Shown one piece after another: positions 1-10,650 of a stretch of DNA of 64,000 bases; position 1 is the stretch's first letter, and each line of letters starts with the position of its first letter. A program made the position numbers and the translations under genes. The notes beneath the pieces were generated by a model. The model did no database searches and was not told the DNA's origin. It was given only the letters and a program-made list of their open reading frames with translations. This DNA comes from an uncultured Collinsella sp. (GTDB lineage: Bacteria; Actinomycetota; Coriobacteriia; Coriobacteriales; Coriobacteriaceae). The stretch lies in the NCBI GenBank assembly GCA_958405565.1, contig CATYEN010000008.1, positions 11,933 through 75,932 on the forward strand. The letters are read 5' to 3'.

Positions 1-87
1 TGGACGGCGCGTGATAGGGCTGCCAAAGCGATCGCCAGCGTGCTGAGCAACGTCCTCTCTGTGCGCACCCGTTTTTGTATGTATTAG
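1..87 (+). CDS. C-terminal tail of an unidentified protein (partial)
   Basis: From the first base one frame stays open for 28 codons and ends with TAG; the other two plus frames stop at once or within 15 codons. The peptide is Arg/Ala/Ser-rich (begins WTARDRAAK and ends RTRFCMY). I cannot assign a family. It may be the end of a gene that lies to the left of the window, or simply non-coding leader of the RNA helicase 70 bp further on. Confidence 0.3.
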   Translation, partial: WTARDRAAKAIASVLSNVLSVRTRFCMY

Positions 88-157
88 CGCACTACCAAGC
101 ACGCCCGCGCGGCCGCACGCCGTGCCCATTGCGCGTGCAGATAAGGAACAACAACAT

Positions 158-2413
<2,256 letters not shown>

Positions 2414-2447
2414 GATGCGCATCGCGCGCTAGCGTGAGACAAGCTAA

Positions 2448-2481
2448 GGGCCCGAGCAAACAACGCTCGGGCCCTTTTGTT
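2448..2481 (+). terminator. Rho-independent terminator of the helicase gene
   Basis: A perfect 10-bp stem, gggcccgagc at 2448-2457 with gctcgggccc at 2465-2474, is followed by TTTTGTTT. It starts 35 bases after the stop codon. Confidence 0.9.
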
Positions 2482-2584
2482 TGCCGTGTCCATCGCTAAT
2501 TCAAACGTGATTTTCTCGGGAATGCATCTGGGGGATGCTGAGGACCTATTTTCCGCCATGCAGCAATGGGTCCTATGGAGTGCG

Positions 2585-2821
2585 CCGTGCATTTTTTGGA
2601 GTATTCTGCAGTTCGAGTTGTCTGCATATGATTCGACGTCGCCAACGGTGGCCTTCGGATATCCCTAGCGAGCGTTCCGAGTCAGATTTCGCCGTTTTCC
2701 GGAGCAGGGGCGCGTCATTCTCGCCATGTCGGGACTTAGAACGATACGGCGCCCTACAGTTTTGCCCACCCGCGGCGGTGCTGGCGCGGTCACGTTGCAG
2801 AATACTCCGTTTTTTGCACGG
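2585..2821. repeat. 237-bp element bounded by inverted repeats
   Basis: The left arm at 2585-2610 reads ccgtgca, six T, then ggagtattctgca. The right arm at 2796-2821 is the reverse complement of ccgtgca, about six other bases, ggagtattctgca. Twenty arm bases match exactly, in the blocks 7 + 13. The interior has no plausible gene. No clear target-site duplication is visible. This could be a miniature transposable element or a long structured untranslated region of the downstream ferredoxin gene. Confidence 0.6.
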
Positions 2822-3031
2822 GCCAGGATGGGGTACCTCTGGAGAACGCGGCGATATCCCGTAATTATATACAATCTGTACCGTAATTTATGCAAAACGA
2901 AGAGGCAGACAGCGCAGGGTGGGCGCATTGGGGTGTTTGGTGCACCAAAACGGGGATCCCACGCGCCGTATACTCTGTCTGAATGTGAAAACGGCTTGAC
3001 GCGTTGCCGGGCGTAGGAGGAGGGTGCCTCG

Positions 3032-3793
3032 ATGAGCGTATTCGAAATTGTGTTTAGTCCGACGGGTGGAACGCGGAAGGTGTCTGGCCTTGTGGCCGGG
3101 GCACTGGACAAGAATACCGTTACCGTCGATCTGACCGATAGCGGGCTAGATTTCAGCGCTGTCTCGATGACTGAGGACGACGTGGCCGTAATCTCTGTGC
3201 CGGCGTATGCCGGTAGAATCCCGACTGTGGTGGCTGACCGGTTGGGCATGGTGCGCGGCAACGGGGCTCGGACTGTTTTGGTTTGTGTATACGGAAACCG
3301 CGCGTTTGAGGACACGCTCGTAGAGCTGGAGGACGTTGCGAAGCATGCGGGATTCCGGGTGATCGCGGCAGTTGCAGCCATTGCAGAACATTCCGTTGCG
3401 CGACAGTTTGCTGCTGGGCGACCGGATGCGCAGGATGCGGCGCAGCTCGCAGAGTTTGCGCAGCAAATTCAGCAAAAGCTGTTGGCCGAGGATGCATCCG
3501 AGCCCTCTATCCCCGGCAATCGTCCTTATAAACAAGCTGGGGGTCACCGCATGGCACCCGAGGCAACAGAGGAATGCGTCTCCTGCGGTGCATGCGCCGC
3601 GGCGTGCCCCGTTTGTGCTATCGACAAGGGCGACCCCAAGCGAGCAGCTGGCGAGGCGTGCATCTCCTGCATGCGCTGCATCGCCGTATGTCCGCGAGGC
3701 GCTCGCAAGCTTGATCTCAACAAGCTATCCGCTGTTTCCCAGATGCTGAGCAAGGTTTGCGTCGTGCGGAAGGAATGCGAGCTCTTCATCTAG
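3032..3793 (+). CDS. EFR1-type flavodoxin-ferredoxin fusion
   Basis: Predicted cytoplasmic electron carrier. Residues 1-150 look like a flavodoxin fold: the start FEIVFSPTGGTRKV matches the phosphate-binding loop SxTGxT. The C-terminal part carries two 4Fe-4S motifs, CVSCGACAAACP near 182 and CISCMRCIAVCP near 210. The length (253 aa) fits the family. The ribosome site GTAGGAGGAGG precedes ATG 3032. The gene is monocistronic. The physiological partner is unknown; in anaerobes such proteins pass low-potential electrons between ferredoxin and flavin systems. Confidence 0.88.
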   Translation: MSVFEIVFSPTGGTRKVSGLVAGALDKNTVTVDLTDSGLDFSAVSMTEDDVAVISVPAYAGRIPTVVADRLGMVRGNGARTVLVCVYGNRAFEDTLVELEDVAKHAGFRVIAAVAAIAEHSVARQFAAGRPDAQDAAQLAEFAQQIQQKLLAEDASEPSIPGNRPYKQAGGHRMAPEATEECVSCGACAAACPVCAIDKGDPKRAAGEACISCMRCIAVCPRGARKLDLNKLSAVSQMLSKVCVVRKECELFI

Positions 3794-3961
3794 CGCATAC
3801 GAAATTGCTGCAAGGAGCGTCTCTGGGTGCCGGCGGGAAAGGAACGTCCCTAAGTGCCGCTTAAATACCGTTTATCGAAGAATAAATACCGCTTACCGGT
3901 CATAATGACTATTCTGGCTTTGCTGTTGCCTACAATAATCCCCGTAAAAAGAAATGCGGAA

Positions 3962-3993
3962 GGTTACCGAGTCCCTCGGACGTGGGCCTAACC
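3962..3993 (+). promoter_or_regulatory. Small stem-loop in the PTS operon leader
   Basis: The sequence ggtta-ccgag-tcc-ctcgg-...-taacc can fold into a two-part hairpin 80 bases before the IIA gene. Because an antiterminator of the LicT type is encoded in this operon, a leader structure would be expected. I could not find a good match to the known RAT consensus, so the role is unproven. Confidence 0.25.
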
Positions 3994-4073
3994 AAAGTCT
4001 TTGAACGGGTGTGTCTCTATGGATGCATTCGCTTGATTTTGGTTGGGCTATATTTATGAAGGGACATGCCACC

Positions 4074-4586
4074 ATGGGTTTCTTTTCTCGCCTGATGGGC
4101 GGTTCGGATGAGCAGAAGACTGCAACCTCCGAGTTCGAAATCCTCGCTCCCGTTTCCGGCGAGCTTGTTCACCTAGAAAAAACCAACGATCCCGCTTTTA
4201 GCAGCCGTGCCGTGGGCGATGGCGTTGCCGTGGTTCCCCAAGAGGGAACGGTGTGCGCTCCTGTCTCCGGTACCGTCGCGGCGCTGTTCCCGACCGAGCA
4301 TGCACTGGGCATCATGTCCGACGACAGCTCTGCTCAGGTGATGCTGCATATCGGAATCGACACTGTTAAACTCGAGGGCAAGGGCTTCCATGCGCTTGTT
4401 GCCCAGGGTGACCATGTCGACGCGGGCCAGCCCCTCGTCGAGGTCGATTTCGACGCGGTCCGCGCCGCCGGCTTCGATCCCACGGTCTTCGTTATCGTGT
4501 GCGAGCGCTCGGAGAAGTCGACTCTTCGTGAGCATGCTTCCGGCCCTGTTGCTGTTAAAGAGCCTGTCGTCTGGCTTTCCGAGTAA
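4074..4586 (+). CDS. PTS glucose-family IIA protein (Crr-like)
   Basis: Phosphocarrier that takes phosphate from HPr and passes it to the IIB domain of the sugar transporter. The family fold is clear: FEILAPVSGELVHL at the start, and VMLHIGIDTVKLEGKGF containing the phosphorylated His near residue 89. At 170 aa it is a stand-alone IIA. ATG 4074 is preferred because GAAGGGA lies about 10 bases upstream; an ATG at 4056 is possible. It is the first gene of a four-gene sugar operon and supplies the IIA function that the IIBC protein at 5559 lacks. Confidence 0.92.
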   Translation: MGFFSRLMGGSDEQKTATSEFEILAPVSGELVHLEKTNDPAFSSRAVGDGVAVVPQEGTVCAPVSGTVAALFPTEHALGIMSDDSSAQVMLHIGIDTVKLEGKGFHALVAQGDHVDAGQPLVEVDFDAVRAAGFDPTVFVIVCERSEKSTLREHASGPVAVKEPVVWLSE

Positions 4587-4604
4587 ATTCTTGTGGTGGG
4601 TACC

Positions 4605-5459
4605 GTGGTTATCAAGCGAGTTTTCAACAATAACGTCGCAATGGTCGCTTCGGACGATGGCTCCGAGCTCATTGTCATCGGTCGAGGCCTCTGCTTTGGC
4701 CGTCATGCCGGCGACGCTATCGATGAAGCATCGGTCGAAAAGACCTATGCGCTGCAGGAGGGCACTTCTCAGGATTCGCGTACGATTGACCGCTTGGCAC
4801 ATCTTTTGGAGTCCATTCCCACCGTCAACCTCGTGATTTCCGAGGACATTGTTCAGATGCTCCGTCGAGAGCTCAATGTTGATATCAACGACAAGATTCT
4901 CATTGCTCTTGCAGACCATATCAGCCTTGCTTTGGAGCGCGAGCGCAAGGGCGTCCCCTGCGAGAATCCGTTGCTGCTCGAGATCCAGCAGTTCTATCGC
5001 AAGGAGTATGCGCTTGCGGGCCGTGCGCTGCAGATTGTCAAGGAGTATATGGGCATCCAGATGAGCGAAGAAGAGCAGGGTTTTATTACGCTGCATATCG
5101 TCAACGCCACCATGCCGCAACGCTCCGACCGTCTCATCATCTCGGTCCAGCTTGTTCGCGACGTGCTTGCGATTGTTTCCGAGCGCTATGCTACGACCCT
5201 CGATGACACCTCGCTGCCTTACGAACGTTTCGTTCGTCACCTGCAGTTTTTCGCACAGCGAGCGCTCGATCCTGCGGCCGGGCAAATCAATGGCGACGCG
5301 CTGTTCCGAATCGATGAAACGGCGTATCCGTGCGCATTCTCGTGCGCGGACGCCATAGCTGCCCACTTGTCGTCTACCTATAACGTTGTCGTTACCGATG
5401 CCGAGAAGGGTTATCTCGCATATCACATTGTTAACCTGCTTGGAGAACCTGGTCTCTAG
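4605..5459 (+). CDS. LicT/BglG-family transcription antiterminator
   Basis: RNA-binding antiterminator controlled by PTS phosphorylation. Residues 1-55 (IKRVFNNNVAMV) match the CAT RNA-binding domain. Two PRD domains follow, each with conserved histidines: ALADHISLALER and LHIVNATM in PRD1, ERFVRHLQFFA and YLAYHIVNLL in PRD2. GTG 4605 is chosen because the product then begins at the usual point of the family and GGTGGG lies just upstream; a GTG at 4593 is an alternative. The gene lies between the IIA and IIBC genes and presumably regulates this operon. No convincing target site was identified in either flanking leader. Confidence 0.9.
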   Translation: MVIKRVFNNNVAMVASDDGSELIVIGRGLCFGRHAGDAIDEASVEKTYALQEGTSQDSRTIDRLAHLLESIPTVNLVISEDIVQMLRRELNVDINDKILIALADHISLALERERKGVPCENPLLLEIQQFYRKEYALAGRALQIVKEYMGIQMSEEEQGFITLHIVNATMPQRSDRLIISVQLVRDVLAIVSERYATTLDDTSLPYERFVRHLQFFAQRALDPAAGQINGDALFRIDETAYPCAFSCADAIAAHLSSTYNVVVTDAEKGYLAYHIVNLLGEPGL

Positions 5460-5492
5460 GCATAACGTGCCCATACATCGATTGATATAAGG

Positions 5493-5519
5493 CAAGACTC
5501 ACGGTCTTGTCCAGGGCAC
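5493..5519 (+). promoter_or_regulatory. Candidate attenuator hairpin before the IIBC gene
   Basis: Inside the 99-bp gap between the antiterminator and the transporter, caagac (5493-5498) pairs with gtcttg (5504-5509). A wider gtgccc (5467-5472)/gggcac (5514-5519) pairing is also possible. It sits where an antiterminator target would be expected, but lacks a long T run and a recognisable RAT sequence. Confidence 0.25.
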
Positions 5520-5558
5520 ATCTGTCTTAATTTGCGGAAAAGGAAGGGGAGTACCGCT

Positions 5559-7175
5559 ATGACCGCAAAAAAGAAGTTCAATTTCAAAGCGCCGTTGGAG
5601 GTGTTCGCGAAGTCAATCGTCCAGCCGATGATGTATCTCTCGGTTGCCGGCATTCTGCTCATCGTGGGCATCATTCTGACCAACAAGACCATCTGCGCCA
5701 TGATTCCCGTGCTGGGCTCCGGTCCGTTCCAGCTTGTGGGCGCCGTTGTCTATCAGTCGCTGATGTTTATCATCAACAACCTCTCGATTCTGTTCTGCGT
5801 GGGCATCGCCGGCGCCATGGCAAAGAAGAACAAGGGCCATGCTTCGCTGATTGCCCTGATGTCGTTCTTCCTGTTCCTGCAGGCTAACAACATCGTGCTC
5901 AACGCCACCGGCTCTCTTGCCGAAGCGAGCGGCATGCTCGGCCTTACCGGAACCGGCCAGGCCACCGTTATGGGCATTCAGGTGCTCGATACCGGCGTGT
6001 TCGGCGGCATCATTCTTGGTTGCATCACTGGTGCTGTGTTCAACAAGTACTCGAACAAGCAGTTCCCCATTGCCCTTTCGATGTTCTCGGGCGTTCGCTT
6101 CCCGTTCCTGATCATGATCATCATCTCCTGGATCATGGGCGCTGGCTTCTGCATCGTTTGGCCTCCGGTTCAGGGCGCCATCTCCTCCGTTGCCGGCATC
6201 ATTAAGGAGTCGGGCAACATCGGTCTGTTTATCTATGGCATGCTCAACAAGCTGCTCGTTCCCACCGGTCTGCACCACCTCATCTACACTCCGTTCCAGT
6301 TCTCCGATGTGGGTGGCACCCTGACGCTGGGCGATCAGGTTATCGCCGGCGCCTATCCCATCCGTGTCGCCGAGATGGCAATGACGGGCCAGCCCTTCTC
6401 CGATAGCACCTACTTCAACAGCTACACCTTCAACAACCTGTGGCCCTACATCGGTATCGGTCTCGCCTTTATCTTCACCGCTTACAAGGGGAACAAGGAT
6501 AAGACCAAGGCCGTTATCATCCCGCTGATCATCACCGCCGTGCTCTCCTGTGTCACCGAGCCCATGGACTTCCTCTTTGTCTTTGCCGCTCCCGTGCTCT
6601 TTGTCGTTCACTCGGTTCTTTCCGGCATCTTCCTGGTTCTGCTCAAGGTCCTCTCCGTGCCCGCTTCGACTGCAGGCGGTATCATCAACATCGTGGTTTC
6701 CAACCTGGTCCTCGGTGTCGACAAGACCAACTGGCCGGTTATGCTGGTGCTTGGAGTCGTCAACGCCGCTCTGTACTTCTTCCTCTTCACCTTCCTTATT
6801 AAGAAGCTCAACCTCCACACGCCTGGTCGCGAGGAGGAGTCCGAGCTCGCCGAGTCCGTTGCCGAGGGCGAGGCCGCCGCGTCTGTCGCGGTGAAGCAGG
6901 GCGCTGTTGCCGCAGCTCCCGTAGAGGGCGTCGATGCAGGTATTGCCGACCTGGTCGCAGGTCTTGGCGGCAAGGACAACATCGAGGAGCTCGAGAACTG
7001 CTTTACGCGTCTTCGCGTGAACGTTAAGAACCCGGACCTCATCGATGAGAACCTCATCAACCACGTGCCCAACAGCGGCATCAACCGCAACGGCAACAAT
7101 ATCCAGATCATCTTTGGCATGAAGGTCGCCGAGATGCGCGACAAGGTCGAAAACGCAATTGAGAAGGAGCAGTAA
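5559..7175 (+). CDS. PTS IIBC permease for alpha-glucosides (glucose family)
   Basis: Membrane sugar transporter that phosphorylates its substrate during uptake. Residues 1 to about 430 are a hydrophobic IIC domain with roughly ten membrane segments. An Ala/Glu-rich linker follows, then a IIB domain with the phosphocysteine motif NCFTRLRVN near residue 481. At 538 aa it has the IIC-IIB order and no IIA, which the gene at 4074 provides. ATG 5559 follows the ribosome site GGAAGGGGAG. The adjacent alpha-type GH4 enzyme suggests that maltose, trehalose or another alpha-glucoside is carried; this is inferred from context. Confidence 0.93.
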   Translation: MTAKKKFNFKAPLEVFAKSIVQPMMYLSVAGILLIVGIILTNKTICAMIPVLGSGPFQLVGAVVYQSLMFIINNLSILFCVGIAGAMAKKNKGHASLIALMSFFLFLQANNIVLNATGSLAEASGMLGLTGTGQATVMGIQVLDTGVFGGIILGCITGAVFNKYSNKQFPIALSMFSGVRFPFLIMIIISWIMGAGFCIVWPPVQGAISSVAGIIKESGNIGLFIYGMLNKLLVPTGLHHLIYTPFQFSDVGGTLTLGDQVIAGAYPIRVAEMAMTGQPFSDSTYFNSYTFNNLWPYIGIGLAFIFTAYKGNKDKTKAVIIPLIITAVLSCVTEPMDFLFVFAAPVLFVVHSVLSGIFLVLLKVLSVPASTAGGIINIVVSNLVLGVDKTNWPVMLVLGVVNAALYFFLFTFLIKKLNLHTPGREEESELAESVAEGEAAASVAVKQGAVAAAPVEGVDAGIADLVAGLGGKDNIEELENCFTRLRVNVKNPDLIDENLINHVPNSGINRNGNNIQIIFGMKVAEMRDKVENAIEKEQ

Positions 7176-7178
7176 ACA

Positions 7179-8561
7179 ATGATCATTACTCTGTGTGGTG
7201 GCGGATCCACCTTTACCCCCGGCATCGTCAAGTCCATCGCCCTGCGCAAGGATGAGCTCGACGTTGACGAGATTCGTCTGTACGACATCAACGAGGAGCG
7301 CCAGCGCAAGATCGGCGTGCTCGTGGACTGGATTTTGCACGAGGACCTCGGCCTGGACATCAAGCTCACGGTGACCACCGACAAAAAGACGGCTTTTACT
7401 GACGCGAGCTTCGTGTTTGCCCAGATGCGCGTGGGCGGCTACGCCATGCGCGAGCAGGACGAGAAGATTCCGCTGCGTCACGGCTGCGTGGGTCAGGAGA
7501 CCTGCGGTTGCGGCGGCCTTGCCTACGGCATGCGCACCATCTTCCCCATGGTCGAGCTGATCGATGACGTTGAGAAGTACGCCAAGAAGGACTACTGGAT
7601 TCTCAACTACTCCAACCCTGCCGCCATCGTCTCCGAGGGCTGCCGTGTGCTGCGTCCCAATGCTCGCATCATCAACATCTGCGACATGCCGATCGCGATC
7701 ATCGACGTGGTTTGCGCCGCGCTCGATATCGACAAGAAGGATGTCGAGTACGATTACTTTGGCCTCAACCACTTTGGCTGGTTCACCTCGATCCGCCACA
7801 AGGGCGAGGAGGTGCTCCCGCAGCTGCGCGAGTACATCAAGGAGCACCAGATCCTGCTGCCCGACTCCTACCTCAAGGGCATGGGCTCGCTCATGGCAAA
7901 GAAGCCCGAGGAGGCCACCGACGAGCACCCCGAGCAGAACCGCCACACCAAGGGCAGCTGGTACTACGTCTGGAAGGGCGAGTATGAGATCATGGAGTGC
8001 TTCCCGGAGTACCTGCCCAACACGTATCTGAACTACTACCTGCAGCAGAAGGAGTTCGTCGAGCACTCCAACCCCGAGCGCACCCGTGCGAATGAGGTTG
8101 AGGAGACGCGCGAGAAGAACCTCTTCGACGGCATCGATCACTACGAGAAGACGGGCGAGATCGACGAGAGCACGTTCTATGCGGGCAGCCACGGCGACTG
8201 GATTGCCGACCTGGCCATCGCTCTGAAGAACGACACCAAGCAGCGCTTCCTGGTCATCTGCGAGAACAAGGGCGCTATCCCCAACATGCCCTACGACGCT
8301 ATGGTCGAGCTGCCTGCCTACATTGGCAAGAACGGCCCCGAGGTCATCAGCCGCGACAACATTCCGCTGTTCCAGCAGGGCCTCATGATGCAGCAGCTGA
8401 ACTCCGAGAAGCTCGTGGTCGAGGCTACGATCGAGGGTTCGTACGAGAAGGCGCTCAAGGCCTTTACGCTCAACAAGACCGTGCCGTCGATGAAGGTCGC
8501 CAAGGAGGTTCTCGACGACATGATCGAGGCCAACAAGGGTTACTGGCCCGAGCTTAAGTAA
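7179..8561 (+). CDS. GH4 6-phospho-alpha-glucosidase
   Basis: Hydrolyses 6-phospho-alpha-glucosides to glucose 6-phosphate and a sugar, using NAD+ and a divalent metal (known for GH4). The NAD loop GGGSTFTPG is at residues 6-14. The metal ligands lie in CDMP near 168 and GLNH near 198. CDMP at this position is the hallmark of the alpha-specific members; beta-specific ones usually have CN(V/I)P. The length of 460 aa is normal. It starts 3 bases after the IIBC stop, with GAAGGAG inside the end of that gene, so the two are surely co-transcribed. Confidence 0.93.
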   Translation: MIITLCGGGSTFTPGIVKSIALRKDELDVDEIRLYDINEERQRKIGVLVDWILHEDLGLDIKLTVTTDKKTAFTDASFVFAQMRVGGYAMREQDEKIPLRHGCVGQETCGCGGLAYGMRTIFPMVELIDDVEKYAKKDYWILNYSNPAAIVSEGCRVLRPNARIINICDMPIAIIDVVCAALDIDKKDVEYDYFGLNHFGWFTSIRHKGEEVLPQLREYIKEHQILLPDSYLKGMGSLMAKKPEEATDEHPEQNRHTKGSWYYVWKGEYEIMECFPEYLPNTYLNYYLQQKEFVEHSNPERTRANEVEETREKNLFDGIDHYEKTGEIDESTFYAGSHGDWIADLAIALKNDTKQRFLVICENKGAIPNMPYDAMVELPAYIGKNGPEVISRDNIPLFQQGLMMQQLNSEKLVVEATIEGSYEKALKAFTLNKTVPSMKVAKEVLDDMIEANKGYWPELK

Positions 8562-8593
8562 AAGCAACAGGGTCGCTGACAGCATGCCTGGAG

Positions 8594-8637
8594 CAATGCC
8601 CCGTCCACGTGATTGCGTGGGCGGGGCATTGTCATTT
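8594..8637 (+). terminator. Terminator of the PTS-GH4 operon
   Basis: The stem caatgccccg (8594-8603)/cggggcattg (8622-8631) extends inward with ccacg/cgtgg. It is followed by TCATTT, a weak T tract. Confidence 0.75.
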
Positions 8638-8732
8638 GGTAACGCGTTTTATCAAATATGGCATTTATCTGCGGTAATGTTCTATTTCACCGCCGAGGGT
8701 GACTTTTCATACCGCCTGCCGAACTGCGTGGA

Positions 8733-8796
8733 GACCTAACAACTTTTTAGGTCAGTGTTGTGCGTGTAGCAACTTCGCCCGGCCTCGCCTCCGGGC
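8733..8796 (+). promoter_or_regulatory. Structured leader of the hydrogenase operon
   Basis: Two hairpins lie in the 180 bases before the operon: gacctaa (8733-8739)/ttaggtc (8747-8753) and gcccgg (8777-8782)/ccgggc (8791-8796). Between them gttgtgcgtgtagcaac is itself partly self-complementary. No T tract follows and no known riboswitch was recognised. Confidence 0.35.
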
Positions 8797-8817
8797 TGCC
8801 ATGTGAGAGGGGATCTT

Positions 8818-10650
8818 ATGGCTCGACTGCACGTAATGGAACGCAGCCACGCTCAGGCCGTCATGGACGACCTACATGATGCGCTTGGACGCCGTCTGGC
8901 GGTGAGTTCGCTCGCCCCGTGCCCCGTTGAGTTTACGGCGGCGCTCGTCAACCTGTGCTCCACCCAGAGCTGCGGCAAGTGCACGCCCTGCCGTGTGGGC
9001 CTGAGCGCGCTGAGCGATCTGCTCGCCGATGTGCTCGAGGGCCGCGCCGACGAGTCCACGCTCAATCTGATCGAGCGCACCGCCCGCACCATCTATCTTT
9101 CGAGCGACTGCGCCATCGGTTACGAGGCCGGTGCCATGGCGCTTACGGCTATCCGTGGCTTCCGTGACGATTTTGAGCACCATATCCGCGAGCACTCCTG
9201 CGGCTTTGACCGCGAGGCCCGCGTCCCGTGCGTCTCGGGCTGCCCGGCGCACGTCGACATTCCCGGTTACATTTCGCTCGTCGAGGCCGGCCGCTATGCC
9301 GATGCCGTCAAGGTCATCCGCAAGAACAACCCGCTGCCGCTCGTTTGCGGCCTGGTGTGCGAGCATCCCTGCGAGATGCACTGCCGTCGCGGCATGGTCG
9401 ACGACCCCATGAACATCCTCGCCCTCAAGCGTTTTGCCGTCGAGCACAGTGACCTCAACGATTACAAGCCCAGCGTGGCTGACAACACTGGCGGGCGCAT
9501 CGCCGTGATTGGCGGCGGTCCGGCTGGCCTTTCCTGTGCCTACTACCTGGCCGTGATGGGCCATAAGGTGACGATCTTTGAGCAGCGTTATCACCTGGGC
9601 GGCATGCTGCGCTATGGCATTCCCAGCTACCGTCTGCCGCGCGAGCGCCTGCAGGCCGAGATCGACTGGATCTTGAGCGCCGGCATCGACGTGGAACTCG
9701 ACCACTCCGTCAACGGCGAGGAACTTGCCCGCCTGCGCGATGAGTTCGATGCCGTCTACCTGGCCATTGGCGCCCACAGCGATAAGAAGCTCGGCCTTCC
9801 GGGCGAAGAAGCGCCCGGCGTGGAGTCGGCCGTCAAGATGCTGCGTGCCATCGGCGACGATGAGCTACCCGACCTGAGCGGCCAGCGCGTGTGCGTCATC
9901 GGCGGCGGCAATGTGGCCATGGACGTGGCGCGCTCTGCCGTGCGCTGCGGTGCCGAAAAGGTGAGCATCGTCTACCGCCGTCGCATCTGCGACATGACGG
10001 CCCAGGATGCCGAGATTGCCGGCGCCCAGGCCGAGGGCTGCGAGGTGCTGGAACTCACGGCGCCGTTCGCCATCGAGACGGGCGAAGATGGTCGCGTGAG
10101 CGGCCTGCGCGTACAGCCGCAGATTATCGGCGAGCCCCGCCGCGGGCGCCCGGCCCCGCGTGCCGCCGCCACGTCCGAGCAGGTCATTCCCTGCGAGCGC
10201 GTGTTCGTGGCCATTGGTCAGGACATCGACTCCAAGCCGTTTGAGGACATGGGCATCGCCTGCAAGTGGGGCTGCGTGGTCACCGATTCGGATGGCGCCG
10301 TGCCCAACTTCGACGGTCTCTTTAGCGGCGGCGACTGCCAGACCGGTCCCGCCACCGTCATCCGGGCCATCAACGCCGGCCGCGTGGCTTCGGCAAATAT
10401 CGACCGCTACCTGGGCTTCGACCACAAGATCAAGCTCGATGTGGAACTGCCGACCGTGCAGTTTAAGGGCAAGCACGAGTGCGGCCGCTGCGAGCTGGGC
10501 GAGCGTGAGGCCGGCGAGCGCATCCACGATTGGAATCTGGTCGAGCAGGGCCTTACCGAGGAGGAGGCACGCCAGGAGGCGAGCCGCTGCCTGCGTTGCG
10601 ACCACTTTGGCTTTGGCGCGTTCCGCGGAGGGAGGAACCTGGAATGGTAG
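8818..10650 (+). CDS. GltD-like NAD(P)H:FeS oxidoreductase, partner of the hydrogenase
   Basis: Probably links NAD(P)H to the hydrogenase encoded next. Residues 1-115 resemble the FeS end of NuoF/HydB, with SCGKCTPCRVG near 51. Then comes an N-terminal FeS region like the glutamate synthase small subunit (CVSGCPAHVDIPGY near 138). Two Rossmann folds follow, for FAD (GGGPAGLSC near 233) and NAD(P) (GGGNVAMD near 361). A further Cys-rich end has CGRCELG near 555 and CLRCDH near 591. The total is 610 aa. The FMN/NADH-binding part of a true NuoF is absent. GAGAGGGGAT precedes ATG 8818. The end overlaps the hydrogenase start by 7 bases. Confidence 0.85.
   Translation: MARLHVMERSHAQAVMDDLHDALGRRLAVSSLAPCPVEFTAALVNLCSTQSCGKCTPCRVGLSALSDLLADVLEGRADESTLNLIERTARTIYLSSDCAIGYEAGAMALTAIRGFRDDFEHHIREHSCGFDREARVPCVSGCPAHVDIPGYISLVEAGRYADAVKVIRKNNPLPLVCGLVCEHPCEMHCRRGMVDDPMNILALKRFAVEHSDLNDYKPSVADNTGGRIAVIGGGPAGLSCAYYLAVMGHKVTIFEQRYHLGGMLRYGIPSYRLPRERLQAEIDWILSAGIDVELDHSVNGEELARLRDEFDAVYLAIGAHSDKKLGLPGEEAPGVESAVKMLRAIGDDELPDLSGQRVCVIGGGNVAMDVARSAVRCGAEKVSIVYRRRICDMTAQDAEIAGAQAEGCEVLELTAPFAIETGEDGRVSGLRVQPQIIGEPRRGRPAPRAAATSEQVIPCERVFVAIGQDIDSKPFEDMGIACKWGCVVTDSDGAVPNFDGLFSGGDCQTGPATVIRAINAGRVASANIDRYLGFDHKIKLDVELPTVQFKGKHECGRCELGEREAGERIHDWNLVEQGLTEEEARQEASRCLRCDHFGFGAFRGGRNLEW

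Larger units (their letters stand above)
2414..3031. other. 618-bp gene-free stretch with inverted-repeat element
   Basis: After the terminator no convincing reading frame is present. The stretch holds an inverted-repeat pair spanning 2585-2821 (listed separately). Just before the next gene there is an AT-richer zone (around 2865-2895, with tatatacaat) that may contain its promoter. Confidence 0.5.

Noticed and set aside
2414..3031. Short frames of 60-110 codons in the gap after the helicase
   Set aside because: No ribosome sites, atypical composition and overlap with the inverted repeats.
5613..8585. 990-codon minus-strand frame across the PTS and GH4 genes
   Set aside because: Spans two real genes on the other strand and consists of Val/Leu/Asp/His mirror composition. 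Same reason for the long minus frames at 33365-36220, 38 kb and 46 kb.
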